Source of the DNA: an uncultured beta proteobacterium
Lineage (GTDB): Bacteria > Pseudomonadota > Gammaproteobacteria > Burkholderiales > Burkholderiaceae_C
Length of the DNA: 64,000 bases
Assembly: GCA_903909815.1 (NCBI GenBank)
Contig: CAIVXG010000247.1
Location: 1 to 64,000, forward strand
Direction: 5' to 3'
Each line of letters opens with the position of its first letter. Position 1 is the first letter of the stretch. The notes below the pieces were generated by a model, which saw only the letters and a list, made by a program, of their open reading frames with translations, had not been told where the DNA came from and ran no database searches. Shown one piece after another: positions 39,564-50,829 of the stretch. Made by a program: the position numbers and the translations under genes.

Positions 39564-41069
39564 ATGAATCGCGAAATGTTGATGTTGGTCGATGCGATCT
39601 CGCGCGAAAAGAACGTCGAGCTCGACGTTGTCTTCGCCGCGGTTGAGGCAGCGCTGGCGCAAGCCACGAAAAAGCTCTATTCGGGCGAAGTGGATATTCG
39701 TGTGTCGGTGGACCGCGATAGCGGCAACTACGAGACTTTCCGGCGCTGGCTGGTGGTTCCTGACGATGCTGGATTGCAAAACCCCGATGCCGAGGAGATG
39801 CTCATGGATGCGCGCGAGCGCATCGCCGACGTGGAGGAGGGCGAGTACATCGAAGAGTCCGTCCCCTCGGTGCCGATCGGGCGCATTGGCGCGATGGCGG
39901 CCAAACAGGTGATCCTGCAGAAGATCCGCGATGCCGAGCGTGAGATGCTGCTCACCGACTTCATGTCGCGCGGCGACAAGATTTTCGTGGGCACGGTCAA
40001 GCGCATGGACAAGGGCGACATCATTGTGGAGAGCGGCCGCGTCGAAGGCCGGCTGCGCCGCACCGAAATGATCCCCAAGGAAAACCTGCGTACCGGCGAC
40101 CGGGTTCGCGCCATGATCATGGAGGTGGACCTGACGCTGCGCGGTGCACCCATCATCCTGTCGCGCTCGGCGCCCGAGTTCATGATCGAGTTGTTTCGCC
40201 AGGAAGTGCCTGAGATCGAGCAGGGCCTGCTGGAGATCAAGTCCTGTGCTCGCGACCCCGGTTCGCGCGCCAAGATCGCCGTGCTCTCGCACGACAAGCG
40301 CGTGGACCCGATCGGCACCTGTGTCGGTGTGCGCGGCACGCGCGTCAACGGTGTCACCAACGAGCTCGCCGGCGAGCGCGTGGACATCGTGTTGTGGAGC
40401 GAAGACCCGGCGCAGTTTGTGATTGGTGCGCTGGCACCGGCAAACGTGTCGTCGATTGTTGTTGACGAAGAAAAGCACGCCATGGACGTGGTGGTGGACG
40501 AAGAAAATCTGGCCATCGCCATTGGGCGCGGCGGACAAAATGTGCGTCTGGCATCGGACCTGACAGGATGGAAGATCAACATCCTGGATGCCGCCGAGTC
40601 GGCGCAGAAGACCGCCACCGAAACCGATTCGGGCCGCAAGCTGTTCATGGAAAAACTCGATGTGGATGAGGAGATGGCCGACATCCTGATCTCGGAAGGA
40701 TTCACCAGCCTGGAAGAAGTGGCCTATGTGCCGCTGCAGGAAATGCTGGAGATCGAAGGTCTGGACGAAGACACCGTGAACGAGCTGCGCACCCGCGCCA
40801 AGGATGCTTTGTTGACGATGGAGATCGCCAAGGAAGAGGGCGTGGAGGATGTCTCCCAGATCCTGCGCGATCTGGAGGGCATGACGCCCGAACTGCAGGC
40901 CAAGCTGGCAGACGGCGGCATCCACACCCTGGACGACCTGGCGGATCTGGCGGTGGACGAGCTGACCGACATCACCGGCCAGTCAGCGGACGAAGCCAAG
41001 ACCTTGATCATGAAGGCGCGCGAACATTGGTTTACCGATGATGCCGCTGCTCAAGAGTCCCAGTCATGA
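39564..41069 (+). CDS. nusA: Transcription termination/antitermination protein NusA
   Basis: 501 residues. The RNA-polymerase-binding N-terminal domain ([20 protein letters not shown]) is followed by S1 (about 135-200), KH1/KH2 ([20 protein letters not shown]) and two C-terminal acidic repeats ([20 protein letters not shown] and [20 protein letters not shown]). The ribosome site TAGGAGAG is strong. NusA can affect termination at the operon's own leader hairpin (inference). Confidence 0.97.
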   Translation: MNREMLMLVDAISREKNVELDVVFAAVEAALAQATKKLYSGEVDIRVSVDRDSGNYETFRRWLVVPDDAGLQNPDAEEMLMDARERIADVEEGEYIEESVPSVPIGRIGAMAAKQVILQKIRDAEREMLLTDFMSRGDKIFVGTVKRMDKGDIIVESGRVEGRLRRTEMIPKENLRTGDRVRAMIMEVDLTLRGAPIILSRSAPEFMIELFRQEVPEIEQGLLEIKSCARDPGSRAKIAVLSHDKRVDPIGTCVGVRGTRVNGVTNELAGERVDIVLWSEDPAQFVIGALAPANVSSIVVDEEKHAMDVVVDEENLAIAIGRGGQNVRLASDLTGWKINILDAAESAQKTATETDSGRKLFMEKLDVDEEMADILISEGFTSLEEVAYVPLQEMLEIEGLDEDTVNELRTRAKDALLTMEIAKEEGVEDVSQILRDLEGMTPELQAKLADGGIHTLDDLADLAVDELTDITGQSADEAKTLIMKAREHWFTDDAAAQESQS

Positions 41070-41140
41070 ATACATAGTTAAAGTAGTGCTTGACAGGCCC
41101 TATGGGTTTGGCAAGCCGTAAGCCAAAGGTTGCACCATCC

Positions 41141-44050
41141 ATGTCCAATACGACAGTCGCCGAGTTCGCCAACGAGCTCAAGAAATCGAACGAAACCTTG
41201 CTTGAGCAGCTCAAGAGCGCAGGCGTGTCCAAAGATACGGCCACAGATTTTCTGAGTGATGCCGACAAGCAGAAGTTGCTCAATTATCTGCAGACCGCAC
41301 ACGGCACAGCCAGTGGCGATCGCAAGAAGATCACCCTGGTGAAGCGTTCCACGAGCGAAATCAAGCAGGCGGATTCCACTGGACGTGCGCGCACGATTCA
41401 GGTGGAAGTGCGCAAGAAGCGCACCTTCATTCGGCGCGACGAGGGTGTGGAGGCGGGGGCCGAATCGGCGGCGGTTGAACCTGCCACTGTGGCTGCCGAG
41501 TCCGTGTCCGTGGTGGACACGGCCGAACTCATGCGGCGCGAGGAAGAGGCGCGCCATCAGGCCGAGTTCATCCGCCGTCAGGAAGATGAGCTGGCGCAAA
41601 AGCGCTTGCAGCGCGAGGAGCAGGAAGCGCGCGAACGCGACGCCACGGAAAAGGCCGAGAGCGAGGCAGATGCACGTGCCGCAGCCTACGCCCTGGAAAA
41701 GTCTAACAAGGCAGCCGGAGTCAAGTCGACAAAGCTTGCTGTGCCGACTGCACAGGACAAGGCTGCTGCCGAAGCCGCTGTGCTGGCCCAGGCCGCCGCC
41801 AAGGAACTGGCGCTGCAGGAACAGGCCGCCGCCAAGGAAAAGGCCGCTGCAGCCTCCAAGGCGCGTGCGGAAGAAGACGTGGTCCGCGCCGCCGACCTGG
41901 GAGCGCGTCGTCGCAAGGCCGAGGACGAGGCTGCTGCGATCCGCTCCATGATGTCGACGCCGCAAAAGATGCTGGTGGCGAAGAAGCCGGAAGTCAAGCC
42001 GCCAGAGCCCGTCAAAGGAACCTTGCACAAGCCGGCGGCCGGAACGGTCGCGGTCAAACCGGCCAAGCCCGGTGCACCCGCAGCGCCCGCTGCTGCTGGT
42101 GCCGGCAAGGAAGTCAAGTCGGCCAAGCTGTCCAGCAGTTGGGCCGGAGACCCGGCCAAGAAGAAAGAACTCAAGACCCGGGGCGATACCTCCGGTGGTG
42201 TGGGTCGGGGCAGTTGGCGCGGTGGACCGCGCGGCAAGCGCGGTGACAATCGGGATCACGGCGATCACGCACCGGCAGCGCCCATGGAAGTGCGCGTGCT
42301 GGAAGTGCATGTGCCCGAGACCATCACCGTGGCCGAACTGGCCCACAAGATGGCAGTCAAGGCCTCGGACGTGATCAAGCGCCTGATGAAGCTGGGCCAG
42401 ATGTGCACCATCAACCAGCCGCTGGACCAGGACACGGCGATGATTCTGGTGGAAGAAATGGGACACAAGGCAGTCGTTGCGGCACTGGACGATCCTGAAG
42501 CCTTCACTGACGAAGAAGTGTCGGCGCAAGTGGCCGAATCGCTACCGCGTGCACCGGTCGTCACCGTCATGGGTCACGTCGACCACGGCAAGACTTCGCT
42601 GCTGGACTACATCCGTCGCGCCAAGGTCGCGTCGGGCGAAGCCGGTGGCATTACCCAGCACATTGGCGCCTATCACGTGGAAACCGCGCGCGGCATGGTG
42701 TCCTTCCTGGACACTCCGGGCCACGAAGCGTTCACGGCGATGCGCGCCCGTGGCGCCAAGGCCACCGACATCGTGATTCTGGTGGTGGCAGCGGATGACG
42801 GCGTGATGCCGCAGACACGCGAAGCCATCAAGCACGCCAAGGCAGCGGGTGTGCCGATCGTGGTCGCGATCAACAAGATCGACAAGCCCGGTGCGAGCCC
42901 GGACCGCGTGAAGAACGAACTGGTGGTGGAAGACGTGATTCCCGAAGAATTCGGTGGCAGTTCACCCTTCGTACCTGTTTCGGCCAAGACAGGCGCCGGC
43001 ATCGACGCGCTGTTGGAGCAAGTGCTGCTGCAGGCCGAAGTGCTGGAACTGCGCGCGCCTGTGGACGCCATGGCCAAGGGCCTGGTGATCGAAGCGCGCC
43101 TGGACAAGGGGCGCGGCCCGGTGGCGACCATCCTGGTGCAGTCGGGCACACTCAAGACCGGCGACGTGGTGCTGGCTGGTTCCACCTATGGCCGGGTGCG
43201 CGCCATGCTGGATGAAAACGGCAAGTCCATCAAGACGGCCGGTCCCTCCATTCCGGTGGAGATACAGGGCCTCACGGAAGTGCCTCAGGCCGGCGACGAA
43301 TTCATGGTGATGTCGGATGAACGACGCGCCCGTGAAATCGCCACCTACCGCGCCGGCAAGTTCCGTCACACCAAGCTGGCCAAACAGCAGGCATCCAAGC
43401 TGGAGAACATGTTCACCGACATGGCAGCCGGCGAAGTCAAGCTGGTTCCCATCATCGTCAAGGCCGACGTTCAGGGTTCGCAGGAGGCGTTGTCGCAGTC
43501 GCTGCTCAAGCTCTCCACCGACGAGGTCAAGGTGCAACTGGTGTACGCCGCCGTCGGCGCCATCAGCGAGTCCGACGTGAATCTGGCGATTGCCTCCAAG
43601 GCCGTCATCATCGGCTTCAATACCCGCGCCGACGCCGGTGCGCGCAAGCTGGCCGAGAACAACGGCGTGGATATCCGCTACTACGACATCATCTATGACG
43701 CCGTGGACGAGCTCAAGCTTGCCATGTCGGGCATGCTGACCCCGGACAAGAAGGAAGAAGTCATCGGCACGGCCGAGATTCGCCAGATCTTCAAGGTCAG
43801 CAAGATCGGCACGATTGCCGGTTGTATGGTCACAGCAGGTCTGGTGCGGCGTACCGCGCGCCTGCGCCTGCTGCGCAACAACATGGTTATCTACACCGGC
43901 GAGCTCGATTCGCTCAAGCGCTTCAAGGACGATGCCAAGGAAGTGCGCGAAGGTTTCGATTGCGGCTTGAACATCAAGAACTACAACGACATTGAAGTCG
44001 GTGACGTGCTGGAGTTCTTTGAAATCCGCGAAGTCGCCAGAACGCTGTGA
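41141..44050 (+). CDS. infB: Translation initiation factor IF-2
   Basis: 969 residues. An IF2_N segment ([20 protein letters not shown]) is followed by a long Ala/Lys/Glu-rich region, a second IF2_N region ([20 protein letters not shown]), the GTPase domain with [26 protein letters not shown] and NKIDKPGA, and the fMet-tRNA-binding C-terminal domain. The ATG at 41141 (MSNTTVAEF) is chosen over in-frame upstream codons because homologues start here. An internal second start (IF2-beta) is possible but not evident. Confidence 0.96.
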   Translation: MSNTTVAEFANELKKSNETLLEQLKSAGVSKDTATDFLSDADKQKLLNYLQTAHGTASGDRKKITLVKRSTSEIKQADSTGRARTIQVEVRKKRTFIRRDEGVEAGAESAAVEPATVAAESVSVVDTAELMRREEEARHQAEFIRRQEDELAQKRLQREEQEARERDATEKAESEADARAAAYALEKSNKAAGVKSTKLAVPTAQDKAAAEAAVLAQAAAKELALQEQAAAKEKAAAASKARAEEDVVRAADLGARRRKAEDEAAAIRSMMSTPQKMLVAKKPEVKPPEPVKGTLHKPAAGTVAVKPAKPGAPAAPAAAGAGKEVKSAKLSSSWAGDPAKKKELKTRGDTSGGVGRGSWRGGPRGKRGDNRDHGDHAPAAPMEVRVLEVHVPETITVAELAHKMAVKASDVIKRLMKLGQMCTINQPLDQDTAMILVEEMGHKAVVAALDDPEAFTDEEVSAQVAESLPRAPVVTVMGHVDHGKTSLLDYIRRAKVASGEAGGITQHIGAYHVETARGMVSFLDTPGHEAFTAMRARGAKATDIVILVVAADDGVMPQTREAIKHAKAAGVPIVVAINKIDKPGASPDRVKNELVVEDVIPEEFGGSSPFVPVSAKTGAGIDALLEQVLLQAEVLELRAPVDAMAKGLVIEARLDKGRGPVATILVQSGTLKTGDVVLAGSTYGRVRAMLDENGKSIKTAGPSIPVEIQGLTEVPQAGDEFMVMSDERRAREIATYRAGKFRHTKLAKQQASKLENMFTDMAAGEVKLVPIIVKADVQGSQEALSQSLLKLSTDEVKVQLVYAAVGAISESDVNLAIASKAVIIGFNTRADAGARKLAENNGVDIRYYDIIYDAVDELKLAMSGMLTPDKKEEVIGTAEIRQIFKVSKIGTIAGCMVTAGLVRRTARLRLLRNNMVIYTGELDSLKRFKDDAKEVREGFDCGLNIKNYNDIEVGDVLEFFEIREVARTL

Positions 44051-44072
44051 TGCGTGCAAGGTCTGACCGTCT

Positions 44073-44444
44073 GTGAAGAAGAAAACCAGCGCACCCAACC
44101 GTGGCCTCAAGGTCGCCGATCAGATCCAGCGCGATCTGACGGAGTTGATCGCGCGCGAATTGAAGGATCCGCGCGTGGGCATGGTGACGGTCCAGGGGAT
44201 TGAGCTCACGCCCGACTATGCTCACGCCAAGGTGTTCTTCTCGCTGCTGGTGGGTGACCCGAAGGCGGCGGAAGAGGGATTGAATCAGGCTGCAGGTTTC
44301 TTGCGCGCCGGACTGTTCAAGCGCTTGCACATCCACACCGTGCCGACGCTGCACTTTCACCACGACCGGACCACGGAGCGCGCGGCCGACATGAACGCGC
44401 TGATCGCGCAGGCCGTGGCCTCTCGTTCCAAGAACGAGGAATAG
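44073..44444 (+). CDS. rbfA: 30S ribosome-binding factor RbfA
   Basis: 123 residues, KH-type fold, helps 16S rRNA 5'-end maturation. Family marks are [40 protein letters not shown] and [15 protein letters not shown]. Starts with GTG at 44073. It lies 22 bases after infB and one base before the truB ATG. Confidence 0.95.
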   Translation: MKKKTSAPNRGLKVADQIQRDLTELIARELKDPRVGMVTVQGIELTPDYAHAKVFFSLLVGDPKAAEEGLNQAAGFLRAGLFKRLHIHTVPTLHFHHDRTTERAADMNALIAQAVASRSKNEE

Positions 44445-44445
44445 C

Positions 44446-45399
44446 ATGACGACCGCGCCACGGACACGGGTCGTGCGGCGCCCCGTGCATGGGGTGCTGC
44501 TGCTGGACAAGCCTTTGGGCTGGTCCAGCAACGACGCATTGCAAAAAGCCAAATGGCTGCTGCGGGCGGAGAAGGCGGGCCACACCGGCACGCTCGATCC
44601 ACTGGCAACCGGTGTGCTGCCGCTGTGCTTTGGTGCTGCCACCAAGTTCAGCCAGTTGCAGCTGGATGCCGACAAGAGCTACGAGGCAACGGCCCACATG
44701 GGTGTTACCACGAGCACGGCCGACGCGGAAGGGCAAGTCCTGCTGCAGCGAGCGGTGCAGATCACACCGGAGAAGCTGGCGCTGGTGGCACAGCGTTTTG
44801 CCGGCAAGCAGTTGCAGGTGCCGCCGATGTACAGCGCCTTGAAGCGCGACGGACGGGCACTGTACGAATATGCCCGCGAAGGCGTGGTGCTGGAGCGCGA
44901 AGGGCGCACCGTGGAGATCAAGGAATTGGAGCTGGCGCTGGAGCCGGCCATTGAGGAATACGTCGCGCTCAAAATGCGCGTGAAGTGCAGCAAGGGAACC
45001 TATATCCGCACCCTGGCTGAGGACATCGGGGAGGCACTTGGATGCGGCGCGCATTTGACGGCGCTGCGCCGTGTGCGCACTGGCGGCTTTGGCGTGGAAG
45101 ACTGCATCACGCTGGCCGCGCTGGAAGCGATGTCGGAGCAGGAACGCCTGGCGTGTCTGCGACCGGTGGAGTCGATGGTGCCTGACCACACCGTCGTCAC
45201 ATTGGACGAGGAAAATGCAGCACGCTTCTTGAGCGGTCTGCGCCGACGCGGAGATTGGCCAGACAGCGACGCTGTGGCCGTGTGGGGTGAACAACCCCGC
45301 GCCTTGTTGGGAGTTGCCCACATCAAGGCGGGAGAGCTGATACCGGAGCGCTTATTGAGCCCGGTCGAGATAGATCAAATTTTGAAGGAAAAATCGTGA
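44446..45399 (+). CDS. truB: tRNA pseudouridine(55) synthase TruB
   Basis: 317 residues. It makes pseudouridine 55 in the T-loop of tRNAs. The motif HTGTLDPLATGVLPLCFG holds the catalytic Asp. Further marks are KSYEATAHMGVTTSTADAEG and KCSKGTYIRTLAEDIGEALG, with a C-terminal PUA-like part. Its TGA overlaps the GTG of typA. Confidence 0.96.
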   Translation: MTTAPRTRVVRRPVHGVLLLDKPLGWSSNDALQKAKWLLRAEKAGHTGTLDPLATGVLPLCFGAATKFSQLQLDADKSYEATAHMGVTTSTADAEGQVLLQRAVQITPEKLALVAQRFAGKQLQVPPMYSALKRDGRALYEYAREGVVLEREGRTVEIKELELALEPAIEEYVALKMRVKCSKGTYIRTLAEDIGEALGCGAHLTALRRVRTGGFGVEDCITLAALEAMSEQERLACLRPVESMVPDHTVVTLDEENAARFLSGLRRRGDWPDSDAVAVWGEQPRALLGVAHIKAGELIPERLLSPVEIDQILKEKS

Positions 45400-47228
45400 G
45401 TCACAAGCAAATTCGAAACATCGCCATCATCGCCCACGTGGACCATGGCAAGACCACCATGGTTGACCAGTTGCTGCGCCAGTCCGGCACTTTTGCCCAG
45501 CACGAAAAGGTGGTCGACACGGTGATGGACAACAACGCGATTGAAAAAGAGCGCGGCATCACGATTCTGGCGAAGAACTGCGCTGTGACCTGGAAGGACA
45601 CGCACATCAACATCGTCGACACCCCCGGTCACGCTGACTTCGGCGGCGAAGTGGAACGCGCGTTGAGCATGGTCGACGGCGTGGTGCTCTTGATCGATGC
45701 CCAGGAAGGCCCCATGCCCCAGACCCGCTTCGTCACGAAGAAGGCACTGGCCCTGGGCCTCAAGCCGATCCTGGTGGTGAACAAGGTGGACAAGCCCGGT
45801 GCGCGTCCGCAATGGGTGGTGGACGCCGCGTTTGATCTGTTCGACAAGCTCGGCGCCACCGATGACCAGCTGGACTTCCCCGTGGTCTACGCCTCCGGCA
45901 TCAACGGCTGGTCGTCGATGGAAGAGGGCGCGCAGGGCGAACAGTGGGGTCCCGACATGTCGGCCCTGTTCAACACCGTGCTCGATCACGTGCCGCACCA
46001 GCAGGGCGACCCGGATGCACCGCTGCAATTGCAGATTTCTGCGCTCGACTTCTCGACCTTCGTCGGTCGCATCGGCGTGGGCCGCATCAGCCAAGGCACG
46101 ATCCGTCCGATGATGGACGTGGTGGTGATGGAAGGGCCCGATGGCAAGGCGGTCAAGGGTCGCGTGAACCAGGTGCTGACGTTCCAGGGTCTGGAACGGG
46201 TGCAGGCCACGGATGCGGGTCCGGGCGAAATCGTGTTGATCAACGGTCTGACCGACATCGGCATCGGTGTCACCATCACCGACCCCACGAGTCCCAAGCC
46301 GCTGCCCATGCTCAAGGTTGATGAGCCGACGCTGACCATGAACTTCTGCGTCAACACCAGCCCGCTGGCCGGACGCGAAGGCAAGTACGTCACCAGCCGC
46401 CAGATCTGGGACCGCCTGCAAAAGGAACTGCAGCACAACGTGGCGCTGCGCGTCAAGGAAACTGACGAAGAAGGCATCTTCGAAGTCATGGGTCGCGGCG
46501 AACTGCACCTGACCATCCTGCTGGAGAACATGCGCCGCGAAGGCTTCGAGCTGGCCGTGTCCAAGCCGCGCGTGGTGTTCAAGTTCGTCAACGGCGAGAA
46601 GTACGAGCCCATCGAAATGGTGACGGCCGACATCGAAGAGCAGCACCAAGGCGGCGTGATGCAAGCGCTGGGCGAACGCCGTGGCGACCTGTTCAACATG
46701 GAGTCCGATGGACGTGGCCGGGTGCGCCTGGAATACCGCATTCCGGCGCGGGGCCTGATCGGCTTCACCAACGAGTTCTTGAACTTGACGCGTGGCACGG
46801 GCCTGATCTCCAACATCTTCGACAGCTACGAGCCGCACAAGGGCGACATCGGCGGGCGCAAGAACGGCGTGCTGATTTCCATGGACGCAGGCGAGATCTT
46901 CACCTACGCCCTGGGCAAACTCGACGACCGGGGCCGCATGTTCGTCAAGCCCAATGACCCCGTGTACGAAGGCATGATCGTCGGTATCCATAGCCGCGAC
47001 AACGACTTGGTGGTGAACGCCACGCGCACCAAGCAACTCACCAACTTCCGCGTCAGCGGCAAGGAAGACGCGATCAAGATCACGCCGCCGATCGAATGCA
47101 CGCTGGAATACGGCGTGGAATTCATCGAAGATGACGAATTGGTCGAAATCACGCCCAAGTCGATCCGCCTGCGCAAACGCCATCTGACCGAGAGCGAACG
47201 CAAACGCGCCGGCCGCGGAGGTCAGTAA
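45396..47228 (+). CDS. typA: Translational GTPase TypA/BipA
   Basis: 610 residues, an EF-G-like GTPase that acts on the 50S subunit under stress and cold. G motifs: [43 protein letters not shown]. The C-terminal TypA-specific domain has [19 protein letters not shown] and ends RAGRGGQ. The GTG at 45396 lies inside the truB stop (GTGA). It is the last clear member of the operon. Confidence 0.96.
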   Translation: MSHKQIRNIAIIAHVDHGKTTMVDQLLRQSGTFAQHEKVVDTVMDNNAIEKERGITILAKNCAVTWKDTHINIVDTPGHADFGGEVERALSMVDGVVLLIDAQEGPMPQTRFVTKKALALGLKPILVVNKVDKPGARPQWVVDAAFDLFDKLGATDDQLDFPVVYASGINGWSSMEEGAQGEQWGPDMSALFNTVLDHVPHQQGDPDAPLQLQISALDFSTFVGRIGVGRISQGTIRPMMDVVVMEGPDGKAVKGRVNQVLTFQGLERVQATDAGPGEIVLINGLTDIGIGVTITDPTSPKPLPMLKVDEPTLTMNFCVNTSPLAGREGKYVTSRQIWDRLQKELQHNVALRVKETDEEGIFEVMGRGELHLTILLENMRREGFELAVSKPRVVFKFVNGEKYEPIEMVTADIEEQHQGGVMQALGERRGDLFNMESDGRGRVRLEYRIPARGLIGFTNEFLNLTRGTGLISNIFDSYEPHKGDIGGRKNGVLISMDAGEIFTYALGKLDDRGRMFVKPNDPVYEGMIVGIHSRDNDLVVNATRTKQLTNFRVSGKEDAIKITPPIECTLEYGVEFIEDDELVEITPKSIRLRKRHLTESERKRAGRGGQ

Positions 47229-47247
47229 AAGCAGCCTCTGATGAGTT

Positions 47248-47325
47248 GGGGACAGAGCAAAGTTTGTTGCGCCTAACTCCTGAGGACAGAACAAAAACCG
47301 CTGCGCGTAGTTCTTGGTCTGTCCC
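47248..47325. repeat. Imperfect inverted repeat GGGACAGA...TCTGTCCC downstream of typA
   Basis: GGGGACAGAGCAA (47248-47260) is matched by TTGGTCTGTCCC (47314-47325) on the other strand with one mismatch. A further direct GAGGACAGAACAA lies between them. It resembles the ends of a short interspersed element, but I cannot define its full extent. Confidence 0.4.
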
Positions 47326-47343
47326 ACAATATTTCATGAATTC

Positions 47344-48219
47344 ATGAAGCTCACGCACAACCGGGCGGTACTGTTGATGGTGGCGGTGACCCTGATGTGG
47401 TCCATTGCCGGCGTGGTGACGCGCCATCTGGAGCAGGCGCGCAGTTTTGAGGTGACCTTCTGGCGCAGCTTTTTCACGGTGCTGTCCTTGCTCGTGATAC
47501 TGCCGCTGTTTCAAGGGCGCGAGGTGTTCCAGCGCATGCGCCAGGGCGGAGCGGCGCTGTGGATCTCCGGCTTGGCCTGGTGCGGCATGTTCACTTTCTT
47601 CATGCTCGCGATCACGCTCACGAGCGTAGCCAATGTGCTGGTGACGATGTCCATCGGGCCCTTGTTGACGGCATTGGCAGCGCGCATCTTCATCGGCCAC
47701 CGCATCGCGCCCCGGACGTGGGGCGCGATCGTGGTGGCGGGATGTGGCATCGCCTACATGTACGGTAGCCAATTGCATCAGGGGGTGAGTCTCATTGGCA
47801 CGCTGGTGGCGCTGTGCGTGCCGATTTCTGGAGCTGCCAACTGGACCGTGACCCAACATGCGCACACCCAGGGGCGCGACGTGGACCTGATCCCTGCAGT
47901 GTTGATCGGGGCCGTCTTTTCCTCGCTGCTGACGCTGCCGCTGGCCTTGCCGTTTCAGGCGTCCGCTCATGATCTGGTACTGCTGGCGGGCCTGGGTCTG
48001 GTGCAACTGGCGATTCCGTCGGCGTTGGCCGTGCTGTGCACGCGCGTGCTCAAGGCGCCCGAGGTCTCGCTGCTGGGCTTGCTGGAAGTCATCTTTGGTA
48101 TTTTGCTGGCCTGGATCGGCGCCAACGAGGTGCCCGGGCCGAATGTGCTGCTGGGCGGCACTCTGGTGATTGGCGCACTGGCGTTGAATGAACTCATTGC
48201 ATGGAGGGGCAGAGCGTGA
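47344..48219 (+). CDS. EamA/DMT superfamily transporter
   Basis: 291 residues, ten hydrophobic helices in two five-helix EamA repeats (LLMVAVTLMWSIAGVVTRHL, RSFFTVLSLLVILPLF; second half from GTLVALCVPISGAANW). It may export amino acids or metabolites; the substrate is unknown. The ATG at 47344 lies inside the double palindrome TTCATGAATTCATGAA. Its TGA overlaps the GTG of the next gene (GTGA). Confidence 0.88.
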   Translation: MKLTHNRAVLLMVAVTLMWSIAGVVTRHLEQARSFEVTFWRSFFTVLSLLVILPLFQGREVFQRMRQGGAALWISGLAWCGMFTFFMLAITLTSVANVLVTMSIGPLLTALAARIFIGHRIAPRTWGAIVVAGCGIAYMYGSQLHQGVSLIGTLVALCVPISGAANWTVTQHAHTQGRDVDLIPAVLIGAVFSSLLTLPLALPFQASAHDLVLLAGLGLVQLAIPSALAVLCTRVLKAPEVSLLGLLEVIFGILLAWIGANEVPGPNVLLGGTLVIGALALNELIAWRGRA

Positions 48220-49322
48220 ACCCTTGGACATCAGCCGACTTGTTGACCGAGGTACTGCATGAGGTTCGCGGGAACGTGGGCTTCATCACCCTGAATCGAC
48301 CCCGCGCACTGAACGCCCTTTCGCTCGCAATGATTCGTGCCATCACCCAGTGTCTTCTGGCCTGGCGCGAGGATGCCAGGGTGCAGGCGGTGGCGTTTCG
48401 TGGCATGGGCAAGGCCGCAGCCTTTGGCGCATTCTGTGCGGGAGGGGACATTCGTTTCTTTCGGCAGGCGGTTTTGAGCGGTGACCCGGCGCTGGAAGAT
48501 TTCTTCACTGAGGAATACACACTCAACCATTTGATCCATCGCTACCCCAAGCCGACGCTGGCTTTCATGGACGGTATCGTCATGGGTGGCGGCATGGGCA
48601 TTGCACAGGGAACGCGCTGGCGCATCGTCACCGAGCGCAGCCGCATCGCCATGCCAGAAACAGCCATCGGACTGTTCCCGGACGTGGGTGGGGGCTATTT
48701 CCTGAGCCGCTGCCCGGGACACGTGGGCGAGTTCCTGGCGCTTACGGGAGAGGTCATTGGCGCCGACGCTGCGATGCAGTTCGGTCTGGCCGATCGGCGC
48801 TTGGATTCTTCACGGCTGGAAGAACTCTGGCAGTCGCTAGGCGCGCAGGTCTTTTACGATGCAGCGCAGGTCGGGACGTGGCTGATCGGGCAACTGCCAC
48901 AGGCAGCCGCAGCCGAAACGATGGACACGCAAGCGATCGACGCGGTTTTCAGCTTGCCTGACGTGCCCTCCATGGTCAAGGCGTTGGAGGGGCGCGGCGA
49001 CGACCCCTGGGCACAGCGAACGCTGAGCGCGCTGCGTCAGCCCTCGCCCTTGCTGTTGCAGGTGTCGCTGGAGCAGATTCGGCGCGCCCGCCACATTGAT
49101 CTGGCCGCAGACCTGCGCATGGAGCGCGACCTGATGCGCCACTGCTTTGCGCTGCGAACACAAAGCGAAACCTTCGAAGGCATTCGGGCCCGGGTGGTGG
49201 ACAAGGACAACGCGCCGCGCTGGAATCCGTCACGCAGCGAGGACGTCACCGCGGAGATGGTGCAAGCCTACTTTGTCAGCCCCTGGCCGGCTCACGCGCA
49301 TCCACTGCGATTACTCGACTGA
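48216..49322 (+). CDS. Enoyl-CoA hydratase/isomerase family, 3-hydroxyisobutyryl-CoA hydrolase-like
   Basis: 368 residues. The crotonase core is clear: VGFITLNRPRALNALSLAMI, FCAGGDIRFF, GIVMGGGMGIAQGTRWRI and MPETAIGLFPDVGGGYFLSR. The glutamates in PETAIG and the long C-terminal extension match the 3-hydroxyisobutyryl-CoA hydrolase (valine breakdown) branch. The GTG at 48216 is chosen because GGAGGGGC lies just upstream and it overlaps the preceding stop; an ATG at 48201 would add five residues. Confidence 0.88.
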   Translation: MNPWTSADLLTEVLHEVRGNVGFITLNRPRALNALSLAMIRAITQCLLAWREDARVQAVAFRGMGKAAAFGAFCAGGDIRFFRQAVLSGDPALEDFFTEEYTLNHLIHRYPKPTLAFMDGIVMGGGMGIAQGTRWRIVTERSRIAMPETAIGLFPDVGGGYFLSRCPGHVGEFLALTGEVIGADAAMQFGLADRRLDSSRLEELWQSLGAQVFYDAAQVGTWLIGQLPQAAAAETMDTQAIDAVFSLPDVPSMVKALEGRGDDPWAQRTLSALRQPSPLLLQVSLEQIRRARHIDLAADLRMERDLMRHCFALRTQSETFEGIRARVVDKDNAPRWNPSRSEDVTAEMVQAYFVSPWPAHAHPLRLLD

Positions 49323-49351
49323 ATTGCGCGGCAGCAAGACCGCATCCCCAC

Positions 49352-49433
49352 CGTCAGTGCGAGGAGCAAAGCGATGTGGCATCCATCGTGGAAAGCCACA
49401 GCCCTGGCTTGCCGCGCCGTGCTCGCAATGACG
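49352..49433. repeat. Dispersed palindromic repeat between the hydratase gene and smpB
   Basis: CGTCAGTGCGAG (49352-49363) and CTCGCAATGACG (49422-49433) form an inverted repeat with one mismatch around a 58-base centre containing TGGAAAGCCACAG. Same family as the copies at 24495, 52945 and the tandem array. Confidence 0.75.
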
Positions 49434-49454
49434 GATTCAAAACTCAATTGAAAG

Positions 49455-49940
49455 TCAGCGGTTGCGGCTTTTCATCGCGCGCTCAACCTCGCGCTTGCCT
49501 TCACGGTCCTTGATGGTGTCGCGCTTGTCGTGCTCGGCTTTGCCCTTGGCCAGAGCGATGTCGCACTTGACCTTGCCATCCTTCCAATGCAGGTTCAGCG
49601 GCACCAGGGTGTAGCCCTTTTGCTCCACTTTGCCGATAAGCCGCTGGATTTCGGCCTTGTGCATCAGCAGCTTCTTGGTCCTCACCTTGTCCGGGCTGAT
49701 GTGGCTGGACGCGGTGTTGAGCGGGTTGATCTGCAAGCCTATGATGTACAGCTCGCCGTTGCGCACCACCACGTAGCCGTCTGTCAACTGCACCTTGCCT
49801 TCGCGCAAGGATTTCACTTCCCAACCCTCCAGCACCAGGCCCGCCTCAAACCGCTCTTCAAAGAAGTAGTTGTAGGCGGCCTTCTTGTTGTCGGCAATGC
49901 GCCCGGATTTTTGGGCTGCGGATGAAGGTTTCTTGGCCAT
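49455..49940 (-). CDS. smpB: SsrA-binding protein SmpB
   Basis: 161 residues, the tmRNA partner in trans-translation. Starts [20 protein letters not shown]; core motifs [39 protein letters not shown] and [15 protein letters not shown]; basic C-terminal tail [19 protein letters not shown] ending MKSRNR. It is divergent from ratA-rnfH, the usual arrangement in proteobacteria. The ssrA gene is not in this window. Confidence 0.97.
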   Translation of the reverse strand: MAKKPSSAAQKSGRIADNKKAAYNYFFEERFEAGLVLEGWEVKSLREGKVQLTDGYVVVRNGELYIIGLQINPLNTASSHISPDKVRTKKLLMHKAEIQRLIGKVEQKGYTLVPLNLHWKDGKVKCDIALAKGKAEHDKRDTIKDREGKREVERAMKSRNR

Positions 49941-50036
49941 GTCTTTGAATTGCGCTGGGTGTGAGAGGATAGCGGCAGCCCTACAATTGCCACAAGCGCC
50001 GGCGCTGATTTTAGGGCCGGTTTACTCCAGTCGTTT

Positions 50037-50483
50037 ATGTCCATGAAATCCGTTCACAAATCCGTCTTGATCTGGTACAGCGCCGATGAGATGTTTGCGC
50101 TGGTCACCGACATTGATCGCTACCCGCAGTTTCTGCCCTGGTGCGACCATGCGCACGCAGCGACCAACGTCGACCTTTCGGTATCCGCCGAAATCGGCAT
50201 CGCCTTCAGTGGTGTGCGGCAGACCTTCAGCACCTTGAACAGCCATGTGAGCGGCCGCCAGGTCGCGATGAAGCTGGTCCATGGACCGTTCTCCCAACTC
50301 TCGGGGACTTGGGATTTCACGCCACTGGGCGACCCGGCGCAACGCGCCTGTCGTGTCGAATTGAGTCTGAGCTACGGCTTCAGCAACGCCACTCTGGGCA
50401 AACTGGTGGGGCCGGTTTTTGACAAGATCGCGGGCAGCATGGTGGACGCCTTCGTCAAACGCGCGGAGCAGGTCTATGGCTGA
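50037..50483 (+). CDS. ratA: RatA / Coq10-like START-domain protein
   Basis: 148 residues. The START-like fold is shown by KSVLIWYSADEMFALVTDID, YPQFLPWCDHAHA and a C-terminal helix (GPVFDKIAGSMVDAFVKRAE). Such proteins bind ubiquinone or, as RatA, are reported to block 70S assembly; the former role is the more general one. The ATG at 50037 is listed; an ATG two codons later is just as likely. It overlaps rnfH by eight bases and diverges from smpB. Confidence 0.9.
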   Translation: MSMKSVHKSVLIWYSADEMFALVTDIDRYPQFLPWCDHAHAATNVDLSVSAEIGIAFSGVRQTFSTLNSHVSGRQVAMKLVHGPFSQLSGTWDFTPLGDPAQRACRVELSLSYGFSNATLGKLVGPVFDKIAGSMVDAFVKRAEQVYG

Positions 50484-50814
50484 GCCTCAAGGGCTGTCGG
50501 TGTGCGTGGTGTATTCGCCGCAGGCGCGAACCGTGCATCAATACCCGCTGACCCTGCCCGAAGGAGCAACGGTTCTCCATGCGCTCCAAGCCAGTGGACT
50601 GGATGAGATGGTGGCGGGTCGCAACAGCCAATTGGGCGTGTGGGGCCGAACAGCCACTGCGGACCAGGCTTTGAGAGCGGGCGACCGGATCGAGGTTTAT
50701 CGGCCCTTGCGCGTCGATCCCAAAGTGGCGCGCCGCGAGCGTTTTCGCAAGCAGGGCGCACGCAGCGCGGGCCTGTTTGCGACACGCCGCAGCAATGCCA
50801 AATCAGGCTACTGA
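50476..50814 (+). CDS. rnfH: RnfH family protein (ubiquitin-like fold)
   Basis: 112 residues. LSVCVVYSPQARTVHQYPL begins the fold; LGVWGRTATADQALRAGDRI and EVYRPLRVDPKVARRERFRK are conserved. Function is not settled; it belongs to the RnfH/MoaD-like group and commonly follows ratA. Basic C-terminal tail (ATRRSNAKSGY). Confidence 0.9.
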   Translation: MAEPQGLSVCVVYSPQARTVHQYPLTLPEGATVLHALQASGLDEMVAGRNSQLGVWGRTATADQALRAGDRIEVYRPLRVDPKVARRERFRKQGARSAGLFATRRSNAKSGY

Positions 50815-50829
50815 ACCGGTCTTTGATGG

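Noticed and set aside
38931-40925. Long open frame antisense to rimP/nusA
   Set aside because: Shadow of conserved genes, no domain and no start signal.
45375-47327. Long open frame antisense to typA
   Set aside because: Shadow of typA; His/Asp-rich translation typical of reverse reading.
50037-50814. RatA-RnfH as a toxin-antitoxin system
   Set aside because: Despite the historical name, these are housekeeping-type genes conserved beside smpB; RatA resembles Coq10-type lipid-binding proteins.
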